DNA of 64,000 nucleotides from Lineus longissimus (taxonomy: Eukaryota > Nemertea > Pilidiophora > Heteronemertea > Lineidae): positions 9,178,501-9,242,500 of the forward strand of contig NC_088313.1 of the NCBI RefSeq assembly GCF_910592395.1. The letters run 5' to 3'. Shown here in pieces: positions 40,622 to 51,429 of the stretch. The translations under genes were made by a program, and so were the position numbers. Under the pieces are notes generated by a model, which saw only the letters and a list, made by a program, of their open reading frames with translations, had not been told where the DNA came from and ran no database searches. Position 1 is the first letter of the stretch; the number at the start of each line of letters is the position of its first letter.

Positions 40622-42007
40622 ATGGATAAAATCGATCAACTCAAGAAAAACAGAGACTTGTTACAGGAAGCCTTGGACACCGGTTTCGAACAGGCAAATG
40701 CCGTGATTGAAAAGGAGTCACCAACGAAATTCGAACTGTCAAAAGTTGAAGCATGTTCAACAGGAATCGACGAAACGTTCGTCAAGTTACAAAGTCTAAA
40801 CGTGGAAATAGCGAAACTAGTTACAAAACAGAAGGAAGATGACCTAACCAAAAAGGAAATCTTACAAACGAAACAGAGGAATATAGACAATCGAACCAAA
40901 CTAGTGCACGTGAGTAAGTTTGTAGAATTACAGTCCAAGAAAACGGTCGCAAAGCCAGCGACAGTCGACGCGCCAGCCGCGTCAGTACCCAAAACAGCGC
41001 AACTGCCAAAGTTGAAATTACCGACATTCGACGGGTCTTACACATCATGGAAATCTTTTTGGGACACGATTGAAGCAGATGTTCTCAGTGCTAACTATGC
41101 GGATATCACGAAATACAATTATATCAAGGGACAGTTAACGGGCTCAGCGACAGACGCTGTTGCTGGTCTTCAAGCTTCAGGGGAAAACCTGAAAGTACTG
41201 GTAGAAATCTTGAAAGAACGTTTCGGACAACCCCGAAAAATTATTCGATCACATGTGAATAACCTCTTAGAAATGCCAGGGCCTGCAGGACATTATAATG
41301 CTCTCCGGGAATTTCACAACCGAGTAATGGGGGACATACGGTCCCTAGAAAACCTCAACGTCGATATCTACAAATGCGCTCCGTTTATTGTACCAATCAT
41401 CGAAAAGAAGTTACCGAAATTCTTCCGGGAAAAAATGGGAACCTCAGGGCAACAGGATGCTTTTGACTTAAAGCGATTCATGCAGTCTTTCTCGGAACAG
41501 CTTGAAAACGTTGGAGAACGCGCAGATGCTCCTCCACAGTCGGATATTAGTCATAGGAAAAGTACGCAGAATCAGAATCGAAACCTGAACGGGAGTAAAG
41601 TTTCATTGGATTCGTTTGTAAGTGTGCCCGCAGCCAAACCCAAAATGTGTCAATTCTGCAACTCCGGTCACAGTTGTTTTGAATGCACTCTATCACCAAC
41701 AAACCGATACAATGCCGTTTTCAACAAACGCCTGTGCATCAACTGTCTTCGAACATCTCGTATCGCCAAGGAATGTAACAACCGCAGCAAATGCCACAGG
41801 GGGGGTAAAAAGCACCACACCAGTCTTCACGAATACTTTGAACAGAAATACAGAAATTCAAGTGACACAGGAATGTGTGCCGTAACCCCCAAGTACTCCG
41901 ATGTACGAAAAATCGATATCAATGATCACGTGGGATTTAAAACAACAAACGTGAACTCCAAAAAACGCGCAACCAATAGGCCGTCCCACAGCAGGAGTGC
42001 TGATTGA
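40622..42007 (+). CDS. gag: BEL/Pao Gag
   Basis: 461 codons. Residues 1-100 are a charged, predicted coiled-coil region (MDKIDQLKKNRDLLQEALD). Residues about 130-290 match the Pao-type capsid region (DUF1759 family): 'LPKLKLPTFDGSYTSWKSFW', 'LKERFGQPRKIIRSHVNNL'. Residues about 340-405 carry the Cys/His knuckle region typical of BEL elements ('MCQFCNSGHSCFECTL' and 'LCINCLRTSRIAKECNN'). The frame ends at 42007 in the protease entry region; coding continues one base over, in the +1 frame, from about 41955. In intact relatives Gag and Pol are one frame, so a one-base change here is the simplest explanation. Programmed shifting is the alternative. Confidence 0.9.
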   Translation: MDKIDQLKKNRDLLQEALDTGFEQANAVIEKESPTKFELSKVEACSTGIDETFVKLQSLNVEIAKLVTKQKEDDLTKKEILQTKQRNIDNRTKLVHVSKFVELQSKKTVAKPATVDAPAASVPKTAQLPKLKLPTFDGSYTSWKSFWDTIEADVLSANYADITKYNYIKGQLTGSATDAVAGLQASGENLKVLVEILKERFGQPRKIIRSHVNNLLEMPGPAGHYNALREFHNRVMGDIRSLENLNVDIYKCAPFIVPIIEKKLPKFFREKMGTSGQQDAFDLKRFMQSFSEQLENVGERADAPPQSDISHRKSTQNQNRNLNGSKVSLDSFVSVPAAKPKMCQFCNSGHSCFECTLSPTNRYNAVFNKRLCINCLRTSRIAKECNNRSKCHRGGKKHHTSLHEYFEQKYRNSSDTGMCAVTPKYSDVRKIDINDHVGFKTTNVNSKKRATNRPSHSRSAD

Positions 42008-42542
42008 TAGAGGAAGCATGTCCTCTTACATTCGCAAAGATACAGCACAAAAGCTTCAACTCAAACCGGTGCGTTCCCAATCCATAAGTGTTAATGGCTT
42101 CGGAGGCCACTCTTCAAAACGGCAATACGACATTGCAAATGTTGAAATTGCAACCACTGACGGTATCAAAATAATTGAAGTTCTCATCACCGATGAAATA
42201 GTCAACCCCATCAATCAACGAGAATGGAATACATGTAAGGAGTACCCATACATAGCGAACATTGAAAACAAGTTAGCAAATAACTTTAGTGCCGATGAAT
42301 TCACCGTGGATATCATGATTGGATGTGATCATGCCTTCCAGTTCCTTGAAAATCGTCTAGTGAAAGGGGACGGGCCGACAGTACAGTATTCAAATTTGGG
42401 ATGTTTTGTGTCAGGACCACTGTTTCCCGTTAAAATCGAACACTCCGTGATTACATCAGCAGATCGAATCAACACAACCGCAAACGAACATATCATCGAG
42501 GACAATGATCCCGAGATACAATCACTTGAGGAATTCATTTAA
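41997..42542 (+). CDS. BEL/Pao aspartic protease region, altered active site
   Basis: 181 codons in the +1 frame relative to gag. The frame is open from about 41955, so the listed start is not a real initiation site. 'GVLIDRGSMSSYI' aligns with the BEL protease motif where D-S-G-S or D-T-G-S is expected; here it is D-R-G-S. The rest ('VLITDEIVNPI', 'MIGCDHAFQF', 'QYSNLGCFVSGPL') fits the DUF1758-type domain. The frame ends at 42542, overlapping the next by 38 bases. The arginine at the active-site triad is expected to abolish protease function. Confidence 0.8.
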   Translation: MLIDRGSMSSYIRKDTAQKLQLKPVRSQSISVNGFGGHSSKRQYDIANVEIATTDGIKIIEVLITDEIVNPINQREWNTCKEYPYIANIENKLANNFSADEFTVDIMIGCDHAFQFLENRLVKGDGPTVQYSNLGCFVSGPLFPVKIEHSVITSADRINTTANEHIIEDNDPEIQSLEEFI

Positions 42543-45500
42543 ATCGGACTTCATGCAAAAAATCGAGTTCAAGGATGGGAACTATTCGGTTCCGTTACCA
42601 TGGAGACCAGACCACGCGGAACTACTCACTAACAGAAGGGAATGCGAAGCCAGGCTACGTCAAGTCATGGCAAGATTACGTAAGTTAAACCTTCTCAACA
42701 ACTACACCCAAGTAATGCAGGAAAACCTGGACAAGGGTTTCATCTCAGAGGGCAGCCCAGATGACTGTGACACCGGCCACTATTTGCCTCATTTTCCCGT
42801 ACTCCGTGACAGTGAAACAACCCCCCTGAGAATCGTTTTTGACGCCAGTAGTGGTAGCCCATCGCTCAACTCATGCCTTTATGAAGGACCTAATATGCTT
42901 CAAGACCTAACTGAACTGATCATGCTCTTTCGGACCAAACGGATTGGTCTGTCCGCAGATATCGCTCGTGCCTTTTTAGCTGTGCATTTGTTAGAATCGG
43001 AGAGGAAGTGGGTTAGATTCCTCTGGTATAAAGACAATGATGTCTCGAAAGAACTGATTCCTTATCACTGTAACACTGTCATATTCGGAAATGTTTCCAG
43101 CCCATTCGCCCTCGCTATCACTCTGCACAAGCATCTGTCTAGTTACGATACCCCAGTTGCCAAGGATATGAAAACAAAATTCTACGTTGACAATCTGTTA
43201 ACCGGAGTCGATTCAAATCAGGAAGCATTGGATTACTTCCAGGAGTCTCGTGAGATCATGAACCACGCGTCTTTCAATTTGCGCCAATGGAGTTCAAACT
43301 CGGAAACACTCGATGAAAGAATCAGATCGGAAGGAGTACAAACAAAATCTGACATTGTAGGGGTACTTGGACTGAAATGGGATACCAAATCTGATCAGAT
43401 TTCAGTCGCGAAAAAGGATCTCAAATCATCAGGAGAACTTTCAAAACGTAAAGTAACATCTCAGACCGCATCAATCTTCGACCCGCTCGGAATTGTAGCA
43501 CCGCTGACAGTCCCTGCTAAGTCTTACGTGAACAACCTGTGGAGAGGCCAAAAAACCTGGGATGAACACTTATCAATCACCGAACGGCAAGAATGGGAAA
43601 CAATCAAACAGGAGTCCCTCTCTCTCACGCACATGCTATCTATACCCCGTTGGCTAGGGGGTGACACCAGCAAACCGTTACAAATCGTAGTATTCTGTGA
43701 TGCATGTCCCACCACCGCCATTGGTTGTGTCGCTTACGCTAAACAGAACAATAAAGTCGCCCTCATCGGCTCTAAGAACAAAGTCATCTCAGAGAAAAAT
43801 GTCAATTTCACAGTCCCTAAGCTTGAACTGATGGCCATGGTCTTGGGGGTAAATTATGCAGAGACCTTGCGAAATACCTACATCACGCAGTATCAGACAA
43901 TCGAAGTGGTATACAGCACTGATTCAGAGATAGCGCTTTATTGGCTCAGATCCAATAAAAAACTCAAGCAGTTTGTTCACAACCGCGTGCAAACAATACG
44001 TCAGAAGTCAGACTTGACTTCTTGGTACCATGTGTCAACCAAACAAAACGCTGCAGACATCTTATCACGTGGTGCGACACATCAGGAATTGAAGGACTCT
44101 TCATGGCTGCAGGGACCAAAATGGCTCAAGGATGATAAAACCACGTGGCCTTTAACCGCACTTTCCGACCTAACCTTTAACAGTTCCGTCTCTCTGACAG
44201 CCGCGTTTGAAATGCAAAATGACTTCGTTGTTACAAGCATGGTCGCAATAACACCTGTCGCAAGTATCAGCGACGTTATAGCACAGGACAAGTTCAGTTC
44301 ATGGAATAGACTTCTGAGAATTACCGCCTTAGTATCACGCGCTTTCAAACCCGGACTCAAAAACAGGAATAAACTGTCTGCACAAGATATCGCTAACGCG
44401 GAAGAAAAATGGATTACAAATCTTCAAAACGAACACTATAAGCACGTTACGGATTACTTGAAGTTAGAACAAAGTGGAAGGCATAAGCTGCCTTCTCGAC
44501 CCACAATCATCAGTCAATTAGGGCTCGTTCTTGACAAAAAAGGAACAATTCGTTGCGGCGGGAGGCTTACTAATTCAGACGTCAGCTCAGACAGGAAGTA
44601 CCCAATTCTCCTGCCAAATCAATCCTACATAACAACGTTAATCGTCCGGAACGCCCACCACAACGTGGTACACTACGGCTTAGGGTCCACCATGGCTTAT
44701 CTTCGGGAGAAGTATTGGGTCACATCAATGCGCTCAACCGTTAAGAAAATCATCGGACATTGTGTAATCTGTAAGAAAGTGTCTGGGCGTCCATATCTGA
44801 CTCCCATCGCACCACCACTGCCAGACTTTCGGATTAACGACTTGTCAGCTTTCAAGTCCACTGCTGTAGATTTTACATCACACCTCTACGTACGAATTAA
44901 GGACTCGATACAAAAAGTGTACGTTTGTCTCTTTACGTGTTGCACCACGCGAGGCATACATCTTGAAATCACGCCGGACTTAACTGTTGAATCATTTTTA
45001 AGAGCTTTCAGACGTTTCACTTCAACACATTCAGTGCCTAGCCTCATTTACTGTGACAATGCCAAAACGTTTACAAGCGCCGACACCGAGCTGAAACGGC
45101 TGTACAACATTGTGGGAACAGAACAATTCCAAAACCACCTGTCTAAGAAAGGAATAACATTCAAATATGCACCCGTACAAGCCAGCTGGTTCGCTGGCGT
45201 TCATGAGAGACTGATTGGTGTGACGAAACTTGCACTTAAGAAAACCTTGCGCAAATCACTCGTTCCAATTGATGAGTTTCAAACTCTCATCAAAGAAATT
45301 CAAGCAACGGTAAACAACAGACCACTCACATATTTGTCATCAGATCCAAATGAACTCAAAGCGATAACACCGAATAATCTGATATACGGACATGATATGT
45401 TTTTGTTGCCACACGAAGGAGAAGATAACTTGGATGTAACATACGCCGGCAGAGATAAACTTGAGAAATTGGCGTACAAACGCGCAGAACGACTACAAAC

Positions 45501-45900
45501 ATTCAAGAAACGTTTCTATGATGAGTATCTCGCTAGGCTACGGGAACAACACCAGTACGAACTTAGCAAACAACATGCCAAAGCTGACATCATTAAAATT
45601 GATGACGTCATTCTTGTACACGACAAGGATGCCAAGAGGAGACACTGGAAACTTGGGATCATAAAAGAACTCAACAGAGGCCAAGATGGGCTGACCCGAT
45701 CTGCGCTTGTCAAAACTGCCACAGGGCAATCTAACCGAGCAATCGGAAAATTGTATCCGCTTGAGTTAACCGTTGACGAGAGCATCGAACGGTCTGCGCA
45801 AATCAAATCTGTTCAAAAAACAAAATCTCGACCAAAACGGTCAACCACTGACATTACGAGGCTCAAAATCAGAGAGCACTTGGATTACTACGGACAGTAG
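42505..45900 (+). CDS. pol: BEL/Pao Pol: reverse transcriptase, RNase H, integrase
   Basis: 1131 codons in a third frame. The early region resembles the Pao entry segment (PLPWRPDHAELLTNRRECEA). The RT has 'PLRIVFDASSG', 'GLSADIARAFLAVHL' and YVDN (43183-43194), a variant of YVDD frequent in this superfamily. RNase H is seen in 'VVFCDACPTTAIGCVAYA', 'PKLELMAMV' and 'STDSEIALYWL', ending 'AADILSRG'. The integrase zinc site is H-H-C-C ('NAHHNVVHYG', 'HCVICKK'). The catalytic acids are D in 'STAVDFTSHL', D in 'IYCDNAKTF' and E in 'GVHERLIGV'. The C-terminal domain (DUF5641-like) contains 'DVILVHDKDAKRRHWKLG'. The first ~15 residues expected between protease and RT entry seem to be missing at the frame junction. 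Confidence 0.92.
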   Translation: MIPRYNHLRNSFKSDFMQKIEFKDGNYSVPLPWRPDHAELLTNRRECEARLRQVMARLRKLNLLNNYTQVMQENLDKGFISEGSPDDCDTGHYLPHFPVLRDSETTPLRIVFDASSGSPSLNSCLYEGPNMLQDLTELIMLFRTKRIGLSADIARAFLAVHLLESERKWVRFLWYKDNDVSKELIPYHCNTVIFGNVSSPFALAITLHKHLSSYDTPVAKDMKTKFYVDNLLTGVDSNQEALDYFQESREIMNHASFNLRQWSSNSETLDERIRSEGVQTKSDIVGVLGLKWDTKSDQISVAKKDLKSSGELSKRKVTSQTASIFDPLGIVAPLTVPAKSYVNNLWRGQKTWDEHLSITERQEWETIKQESLSLTHMLSIPRWLGGDTSKPLQIVVFCDACPTTAIGCVAYAKQNNKVALIGSKNKVISEKNVNFTVPKLELMAMVLGVNYAETLRNTYITQYQTIEVVYSTDSEIALYWLRSNKKLKQFVHNRVQTIRQKSDLTSWYHVSTKQNAADILSRGATHQELKDSSWLQGPKWLKDDKTTWPLTALSDLTFNSSVSLTAAFEMQNDFVVTSMVAITPVASISDVIAQDKFSSWNRLLRITALVSRAFKPGLKNRNKLSAQDIANAEEKWITNLQNEHYKHVTDYLKLEQSGRHKLPSRPTIISQLGLVLDKKGTIRCGGRLTNSDVSSDRKYPILLPNQSYITTLIVRNAHHNVVHYGLGSTMAYLREKYWVTSMRSTVKKIIGHCVICKKVSGRPYLTPIAPPLPDFRINDLSAFKSTAVDFTSHLYVRIKDSIQKVYVCLFTCCTTRGIHLEITPDLTVESFLRAFRRFTSTHSVPSLIYCDNAKTFTSADTELKRLYNIVGTEQFQNHLSKKGITFKYAPVQASWFAGVHERLIGVTKLALKKTLRKSLVPIDEFQTLIKEIQATVNNRPLTYLSSDPNELKAITPNNLIYGHDMFLLPHEGEDNLDVTYAGRDKLEKLAYKRAERLQTFKKRFYDEYLARLREQHQYELSKQHAKADIIKIDDVILVHDKDAKRRHWKLGIIKELNRGQDGLTRSALVKTATGQSNRAIGKLYPLELTVDESIERSAQIKSVQKTKSRPKRSTTDITRLKIREHLDYYGQ

Positions 45901-46410
45901 ATATTGTAGCGTACGTGACATTCCGTTTTAATATTCACTTCGTCAAAGCTATACACTTGGGCAATGTATAGTAATGTGGATGCTCCCCTCCGTCGGGGTT
46001 ACGACGCCTGTCGTCCATGAGAAACTGAAGAGACAATCAACATAATCGAATTGACATTTGAATTTCATCTATATTGAAATACTAGAACATTATCATGGAA
46101 TATTAGTTAGTTGTAACATGTTTGACACCATCGTGCTATAGATATTCATCTTTTGATCATCACCATCTCGACATTTAGTTTAGAAACTTTAGAATCTTAA
46201 TACGGATTAATCTCTTTAACGTACTTTGCATGTATTGAAGCTTATCTACCATCTCATGTTTACTTCAAGTATTTTGTGTAGTTAGCGGTTTCGAACACCG
46301 TTTAGTATCAGTCAGTCTGGATTGCAGACCACCGAGGATGATTAGCCAATCACTGTTTAACTATTCAGGGATTAAAATAATCATATGATTAAAGGATTAA
46401 CTATGTGCTT

Positions 46411-46424
46411 GCGGGCGGGGGGAA
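46411..46424 (+). other. BEL/Pao polypurine tract
   Basis: 'gcgggcggggggaa' lies directly before the 3' LTR. This is the expected position of the plus-strand primer. Confidence 0.75.
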
Positions 46425-46724
46425 TGTCAGGAATTACGCATTCCTGAACCAAGTCATTTCCTGAATCAAGTTATTAGTTCGACAAGTCGCTGCAGCTGCA
46501 TGGAGCCAGGAAGTCTGAGGAAATCCTTGCGGATTAAGCTAAGCTTAATCGTCTAAGCACCTTCTTTCATCTCTTAACATCTGTTAATTTGTAATCTTGT
46601 TTACTTAGTCAATAGTTTGTAGAAATAAAGTCAGTTGTAAAAAAGATACGATAGAGTCAAGTTCACCATCAATTTGTAGTCAGCAACTCCCCAGTAGAAA
46701 ACCCGAAGTGCGGAGTTTTCGACA
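46425..46724 (+). repeat. BEL/Pao 3' LTR
   Basis: 300 bp, identical to the 5' LTR except for one A in a homopolymer. Followed by the 'caaac' target duplication at 46725-46729. Confidence 0.95.
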
Positions 46725-47086
46725 CAAACGCCTGTTGACTGTCCTTTAAGAGAGACTGGCGCCATGCCTAGAGATATGACTGACCCCTATTGGCAAATTT
46801 GTATGACTTTATCTTGCCTACCTAGCTGCTGCCTATAGTCTCCCTTTAACTGCGGAACACTTCAAAGTCGATAAAATGCCATGTTCCACCTTTTAATGTG
46901 TTCAGACCGCCATTTTCAAAATAATCAAGTCAGGACACTGCCTTCTAGTCTCATAATAAATTTTGCTTTCCTCAATAATAACATTTCTTCTTCTTCAATG
47001 CTTTCATCATTCCAAACTTCTCCTCCTCTGACTTTTACAGGGGTACAGTCATGGCAATCAAAACCCAAATACTGAGACCAAATGCC

Positions 47087-47148
47087 TGTTGACTGTGCTT
47101 TAAGAGAGACTGGCGCCATGCCTAGTCTCTCTTAAAGCACAGTCAACA
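47087..47148. other. Perfect 25-bp-arm palindrome, unit 2
   Basis: Same as 36981-37042, at the end of unit 2 after the BEL insertion. Confidence 0.9.
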
Positions 47149-47580
47149 GACACCAACCCCCTCAGACTCAGAAACCACAAACGCCCAACCCTTCCTGCTA
47201 CCTTAATACTTCTGGACGCAAGGGTCCAACGCGCCGCGTAGCCGCAAAAAAGCGAAGCTGGCGAAACATTTATAACGGGTCACCGTCACTTATTATTGGA
47301 CTTATAGCGCATTTACGGGGTTGCAACTATTTTGCTTTATAGTGTCACCAGGAAAGAAAAGCATGCGACCTAACGCCGATCTATTTGTATAAAGTGATAA
47401 TTGGAAGGTATATAGTAGGAAATATCAATAAAATAATCATTCCATGTCGTCTTTTGAGGGCATTTTTGATTGTAAAAAATATATGTGTACGTCACCGTAG
47501 TCTCGGCAATGATAATTTTATCAGAGCAGTCTCGCGCAAGTAGAAGTTCTTTACCTATTAGTTCTTCACTTATTAGTCTC

Positions 47581-47605
47581 AACGTCTGGCGCAAAGCCAG
47601 ACGTT
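47581..47605. other. Conserved hairpin, unit 3
   Basis: Identical to the unit 1 hairpin. Confidence 0.85.
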
Positions 47606-50206
47606 TTCCATTACGATTTCACTACGATGTTTGACAAGAATTAGCAGTGCGCGAGATATGCTAATGAGCAGACTTCCCTCGCTTGAGTTTCTGAAGAATG
47701 TTCCATATCGCGCTAAGCTCATCACTACTGATTATGACAGGCGTGCAACGGTAGGTATCTGCTCCCCAACTTCCACCCCAATACGGTACAATAAGTTACC
47801 ATTTGATGGGAATGGGACAATGCCCTCACTGTGTATGGAGTCATAGGGATAAGAAGACATTATTCATTAGTGTTGGTACAAGTGATTTTGCCCAAAAAGC
47901 ATGCGCATTCAAAAAACAAAATATGCAAGGTATCACGTACATGACCATGACGACGTGCAGAAAGTGCACTGGCCAGTGCATACCCTATGGCTATGTACTA
48001 GTAAACATGGTAAACAAACATGAACAACATCATTATTCATCGGCAGTTCATTTTACTCCGAGCTTTTCCTGAAACATATAGGCATGATGATTAGGCCTAC
48101 CATGTACCATGTCCATGACCAATAACAGCACCAGATCATGTGGATGTCAACAAGTTCACATGAACCGTATAATCCCGCATGGCGCATGGGGCATGCGTCT
48201 AAACCAAAGCCCCAAAATCACTTGTTTTGGTCTATTTCAGTTTCACTTGTGTTTCCCTCCGTCTCCCAGTCCATAATACATTTACAGTTTACAATCCCCG
48301 ATCATGGCCCAACAAAAGGTCATCGGTTGACTAAAGGAACACAACTGTTCAATGGATTTATAGTTGAATGCGATCAAACTACGTCTTTTCAATCGTGGAT
48401 TGTAAATTTAACCCCATGGGCCTAGGGAGGGCCATATAACAATACTTTCGACACAGTTATTATCTCCGCTGCCTCCACCATGTTACACACAGTGCTCACT
48501 GCTGATTCTAAAATGCGCCACCTAGTCAAAACAGGACATATGTTCTTCTAGGAATAGATCTCTTTCCAATATTTCGTCATTCCACTATCGTCATCACCTC
48601 ATCATACTTTCATTGACATTACAGGCACACATCCACAGAGCACTCTTCAAATCATCTACACAGTGATTATCCAACTAGGATTATAAAGGTAATTTCTTAG
48701 CCCCGCACAGTGGGTTTCAGTCTTGATAAAGGCAAGATAAAGTTAGACGAAGTAGCCGATAGGGGTCTCTCACCCCTCAAAGTCCGTCACAACTATTCAA
48801 GCTTGTACAAGGAATACATGCAGCGCTGACTCTAACAAGACCCAATGGGAATGTCGCACAGTCATCTGTCAAAAACAAGACCTATGTTGCAGTATGATCT
48901 CTTGCCAATATTTAATAATTGCACTATCGTCATCACCTCATCATACTTCATTGACATTACAGGCACACATTGACATTGACCACTGTTCCAGTCAACGACA
49001 CAGTCGCTATCCAAGTAGCGTTATAGAGGTAATTATCATTATCATACCTCATTAGCATGTGAACCAATCACGTCGCGTCCTTTGCGATCACGGCAAAGCC
49101 TCATGGAATAATGTCTTTCACCGTTGAATAACTTTTCATATTCCATGCCTACAACTTCAATTTCTTCATATTCCATGGCTAGAAGTTCAATACTAATATA
49201 ATATCCAAGATAAAGTTACAAGAAGGGGTCTCTCACCTCTCACTGTATGTCCACACTATTCACGCTTGTACGAGGAATACATTCAATGCTGAATCTAACA
49301 ACAGCCAGTGCCCTTACTCTGTATATTAGTCACTGGAAGATGGCCCATTTCACTCCTTGCTTCTACTTCACCTATAGTCTCATTGCAAACGCCTCAGTTC
49401 TATGATATCACATTCACTTTCAGCTGTCATGCAACGCAACAACTGTGCTATCTGCCATCGCACATCAACGAAGAAGTGCAGCCGCCCACATTCCACCTCA
49501 CGTCTGTCCGACCAGCTGCAATCCTCGAGGACGCCCCACTGTACCACGATTTCACTACGATGTTTGACAAGAAGGAGCAGTGCGCGAGATAGGCTAATGA
49601 GCAGACTTCCCTCGCTTGAGTTTCGGAAGAATGTTCCATATCGCGCTAAGCTGACCACTGCTGACCATGACAGGCGTGCATTGGACTGGTACAGGTTGGA
49701 ACTAAACATTGAATATGCTGGTGGTGACGCTTTCTGATGAGAAGTTGGTCGTGACTGATGCAGTATCCTTGGACTTGTCCACAGCATCGTTCAATCATTG
49801 CTCTCTGAGCTGCCTTGATTCTGTACTTACCCAAATACTAAGACCAAATGCCTGTTGACTGTGCTTCAAGAGAGACTGGCGCCATGCCTAGAGATATGAC
49901 TGACCCCTATTGGCAAATTTGTATGACTTTATCTTGCCTACCTAGCTGCTGCCTATAGTCTCCCTTTAACTGCGGAACACTTCAAAGTCGATAAAATGCC
50001 ATGTTCCACCTTTTAATGTGTTCAGACCGCCATTTTCAAAATAATCAAGTCAGGACACTGCCTTCTTGTCTCATAATAAATTTTGCTTTCCTCAATAATA
50101 ACATTTCTTCTTCTTTAATGCTTTCATCATTCCAAACTTCTCCTCCTCTGACTTTTACAGGGGTACAGTCATGGCAATCAAAACCCAAATACTGAGACCA
50201 AATGCC

Positions 50207-50268
50207 TGTTGACTGTGCTTTAAGAGAGACTGGCGCCATGCCTAGTCTCTCTTAAAGCACAGTCAACA
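50207..50268. other. Perfect 25-bp-arm palindrome, unit 3
   Basis: Same as 36981-37042. The isolated upstream left arm in this unit has one change ('ctgtgcttcaagagag' near 49858), while the palindrome itself is intact. Confidence 0.9.
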
Positions 50269-50700
50269 GACACCAACCCCCTCAGACTCAGAAACCACAA
50301 ACACCCAACCCTTCCTGCTACCTTAATACTTCTGGACGCTAGGGCCCAACGCGCCGCGTAGCGGCAAAAAAGCGAAGCTGGCGAAACATTTATAATGGGT
50401 CACCGTCACTTATTATTGGACTTATAGCGCATTTACGGGGTTGCAACTATTTTGCTTTATAGTGTCACCAGGAAAGAAAAGCATGCGACCTAACGCCGAT
50501 CTATTTGTATAAAGTGATAATTGGAAGGTATATAGTAGGAAATATCAATAAAATAATCATTCCATGTCGTCTTTTGAGGGCATTTTTGATTGTAAAAAAT
50601 ATATGTGTACGTCATCGTAGTCTCTGCAATGATAATTTTATCAGAGCAGTCTCGCGCAAGTAGAAGTTCTTTACCTATTAGTTCTTCACTTATTAGTCTC

Positions 50701-50725
50701 AACGTCTGGCGCAAAGCCAGACGTT
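50701..50725. other. Conserved hairpin, unit 4
   Basis: Identical to the unit 1 hairpin. Confidence 0.85.
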
Positions 50726-51429
50726 TTCCATTACGATTTCACTACGATGTTTCACAAGAAGGAGCAGTGCGCGAGATATGCTAATGAGCAGACTTCCCTC
50801 GCTTGAGTTTCTGAAGAATGTTCCATATCGCGCTAAGCTCATCACTGCTGATTATGACAGGCGTGCAACGGTAGGTATCTGCTCCCCAACTTCCACCCTA
50901 ATACCGCCCATACGGTACAATAAGTTACCATTTGATGGGAATGGGACAATGCCCTCACTGTGTATGGAGTCATAGGGATAAGAAGACATTATTCATTAGT
51001 GTTGGTACAAGTGATTTTGCCTAAAAAGCATGCGCATTCAAAAAACAAAATATGCAATGTATCACGTACATGACCATGACGACGTGCAGAAAGTGCACTG
51101 GCCAGTGCATACCCTATGGCTATGTGCTAGTAAACATGGTAAACATGAACAACGTCATTATTCATCGGCTGTTCATTTTACTCCGAGCTTTTTCTGAAAC
51201 ATATAGCCATGATGATTAGGCCTACCATGTACCATGACCAATAACAGCACTAGATCATGTAGATGTCAACAAGTTCACATGAACCGTTTAGCCCGCATGG
51301 CGCATGTGGCGCATGCGTCTCAACCAAAGCCCCAAAATCACTTGTTTTGGTCTATTTCACTTGTGTTTACAACTGTTCAATGGATTTATAGTTGAATGCG
51401 ATCAAACTACGTCTTTTCAATCGTGGATT

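Larger units (their letters stand above)
40249..46724 (+). mobile_element. BEL/Pao LTR retrotransposon, recent insertion
   Basis: A complete 6476-bp element: 5' LTR, primer-binding site, gag, protease, RT, RNase H, integrase, polypurine tract, 3' LTR, with 5-bp 'caaac' target duplications. LTR identity is 300 of 301, indicating a very recent insertion. It sits inside unit 2 of the tandem array, so units 1, 3 and 4 give empty-site comparisons (for example near 36618, 49846 and 53520). The single gag-pol frame usual for the superfamily is here split into three frames. Confidence 0.95.
37109..47214. repeat. Large tandem array, unit 2 (with BEL/Pao insertion)
   Basis: The same unit as 33780-37108, enlarged by the BEL/Pao element (40249-46724 plus its 5-bp target duplication) and by a ~470-bp insertion at about 38009-38477. 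Without these it is close to 3.15 kb. Point differences from unit 1 are sparse, a few percent at most by eye. Confidence 0.9.
47215..50334. repeat. Large tandem array, unit 3 (3120 bp)
   Basis: Collinear with units 1 and 2. It lacks about 30 bases around 48732 ('ggcactattgctagcagcta') and small blocks near 48185 and 49225, and has scattered substitutions (for example 'aattagcag' for 'aaggagcag' at 47639). Confidence 0.9.

Noticed and set aside
41958-41966. A-AAA-AAC heptamer near the gag/protease junction as a -1 frameshift site
   Set aside because: The protease frame is +1 (or -2) relative to gag, so a canonical -1 slip would enter the wrong frame.
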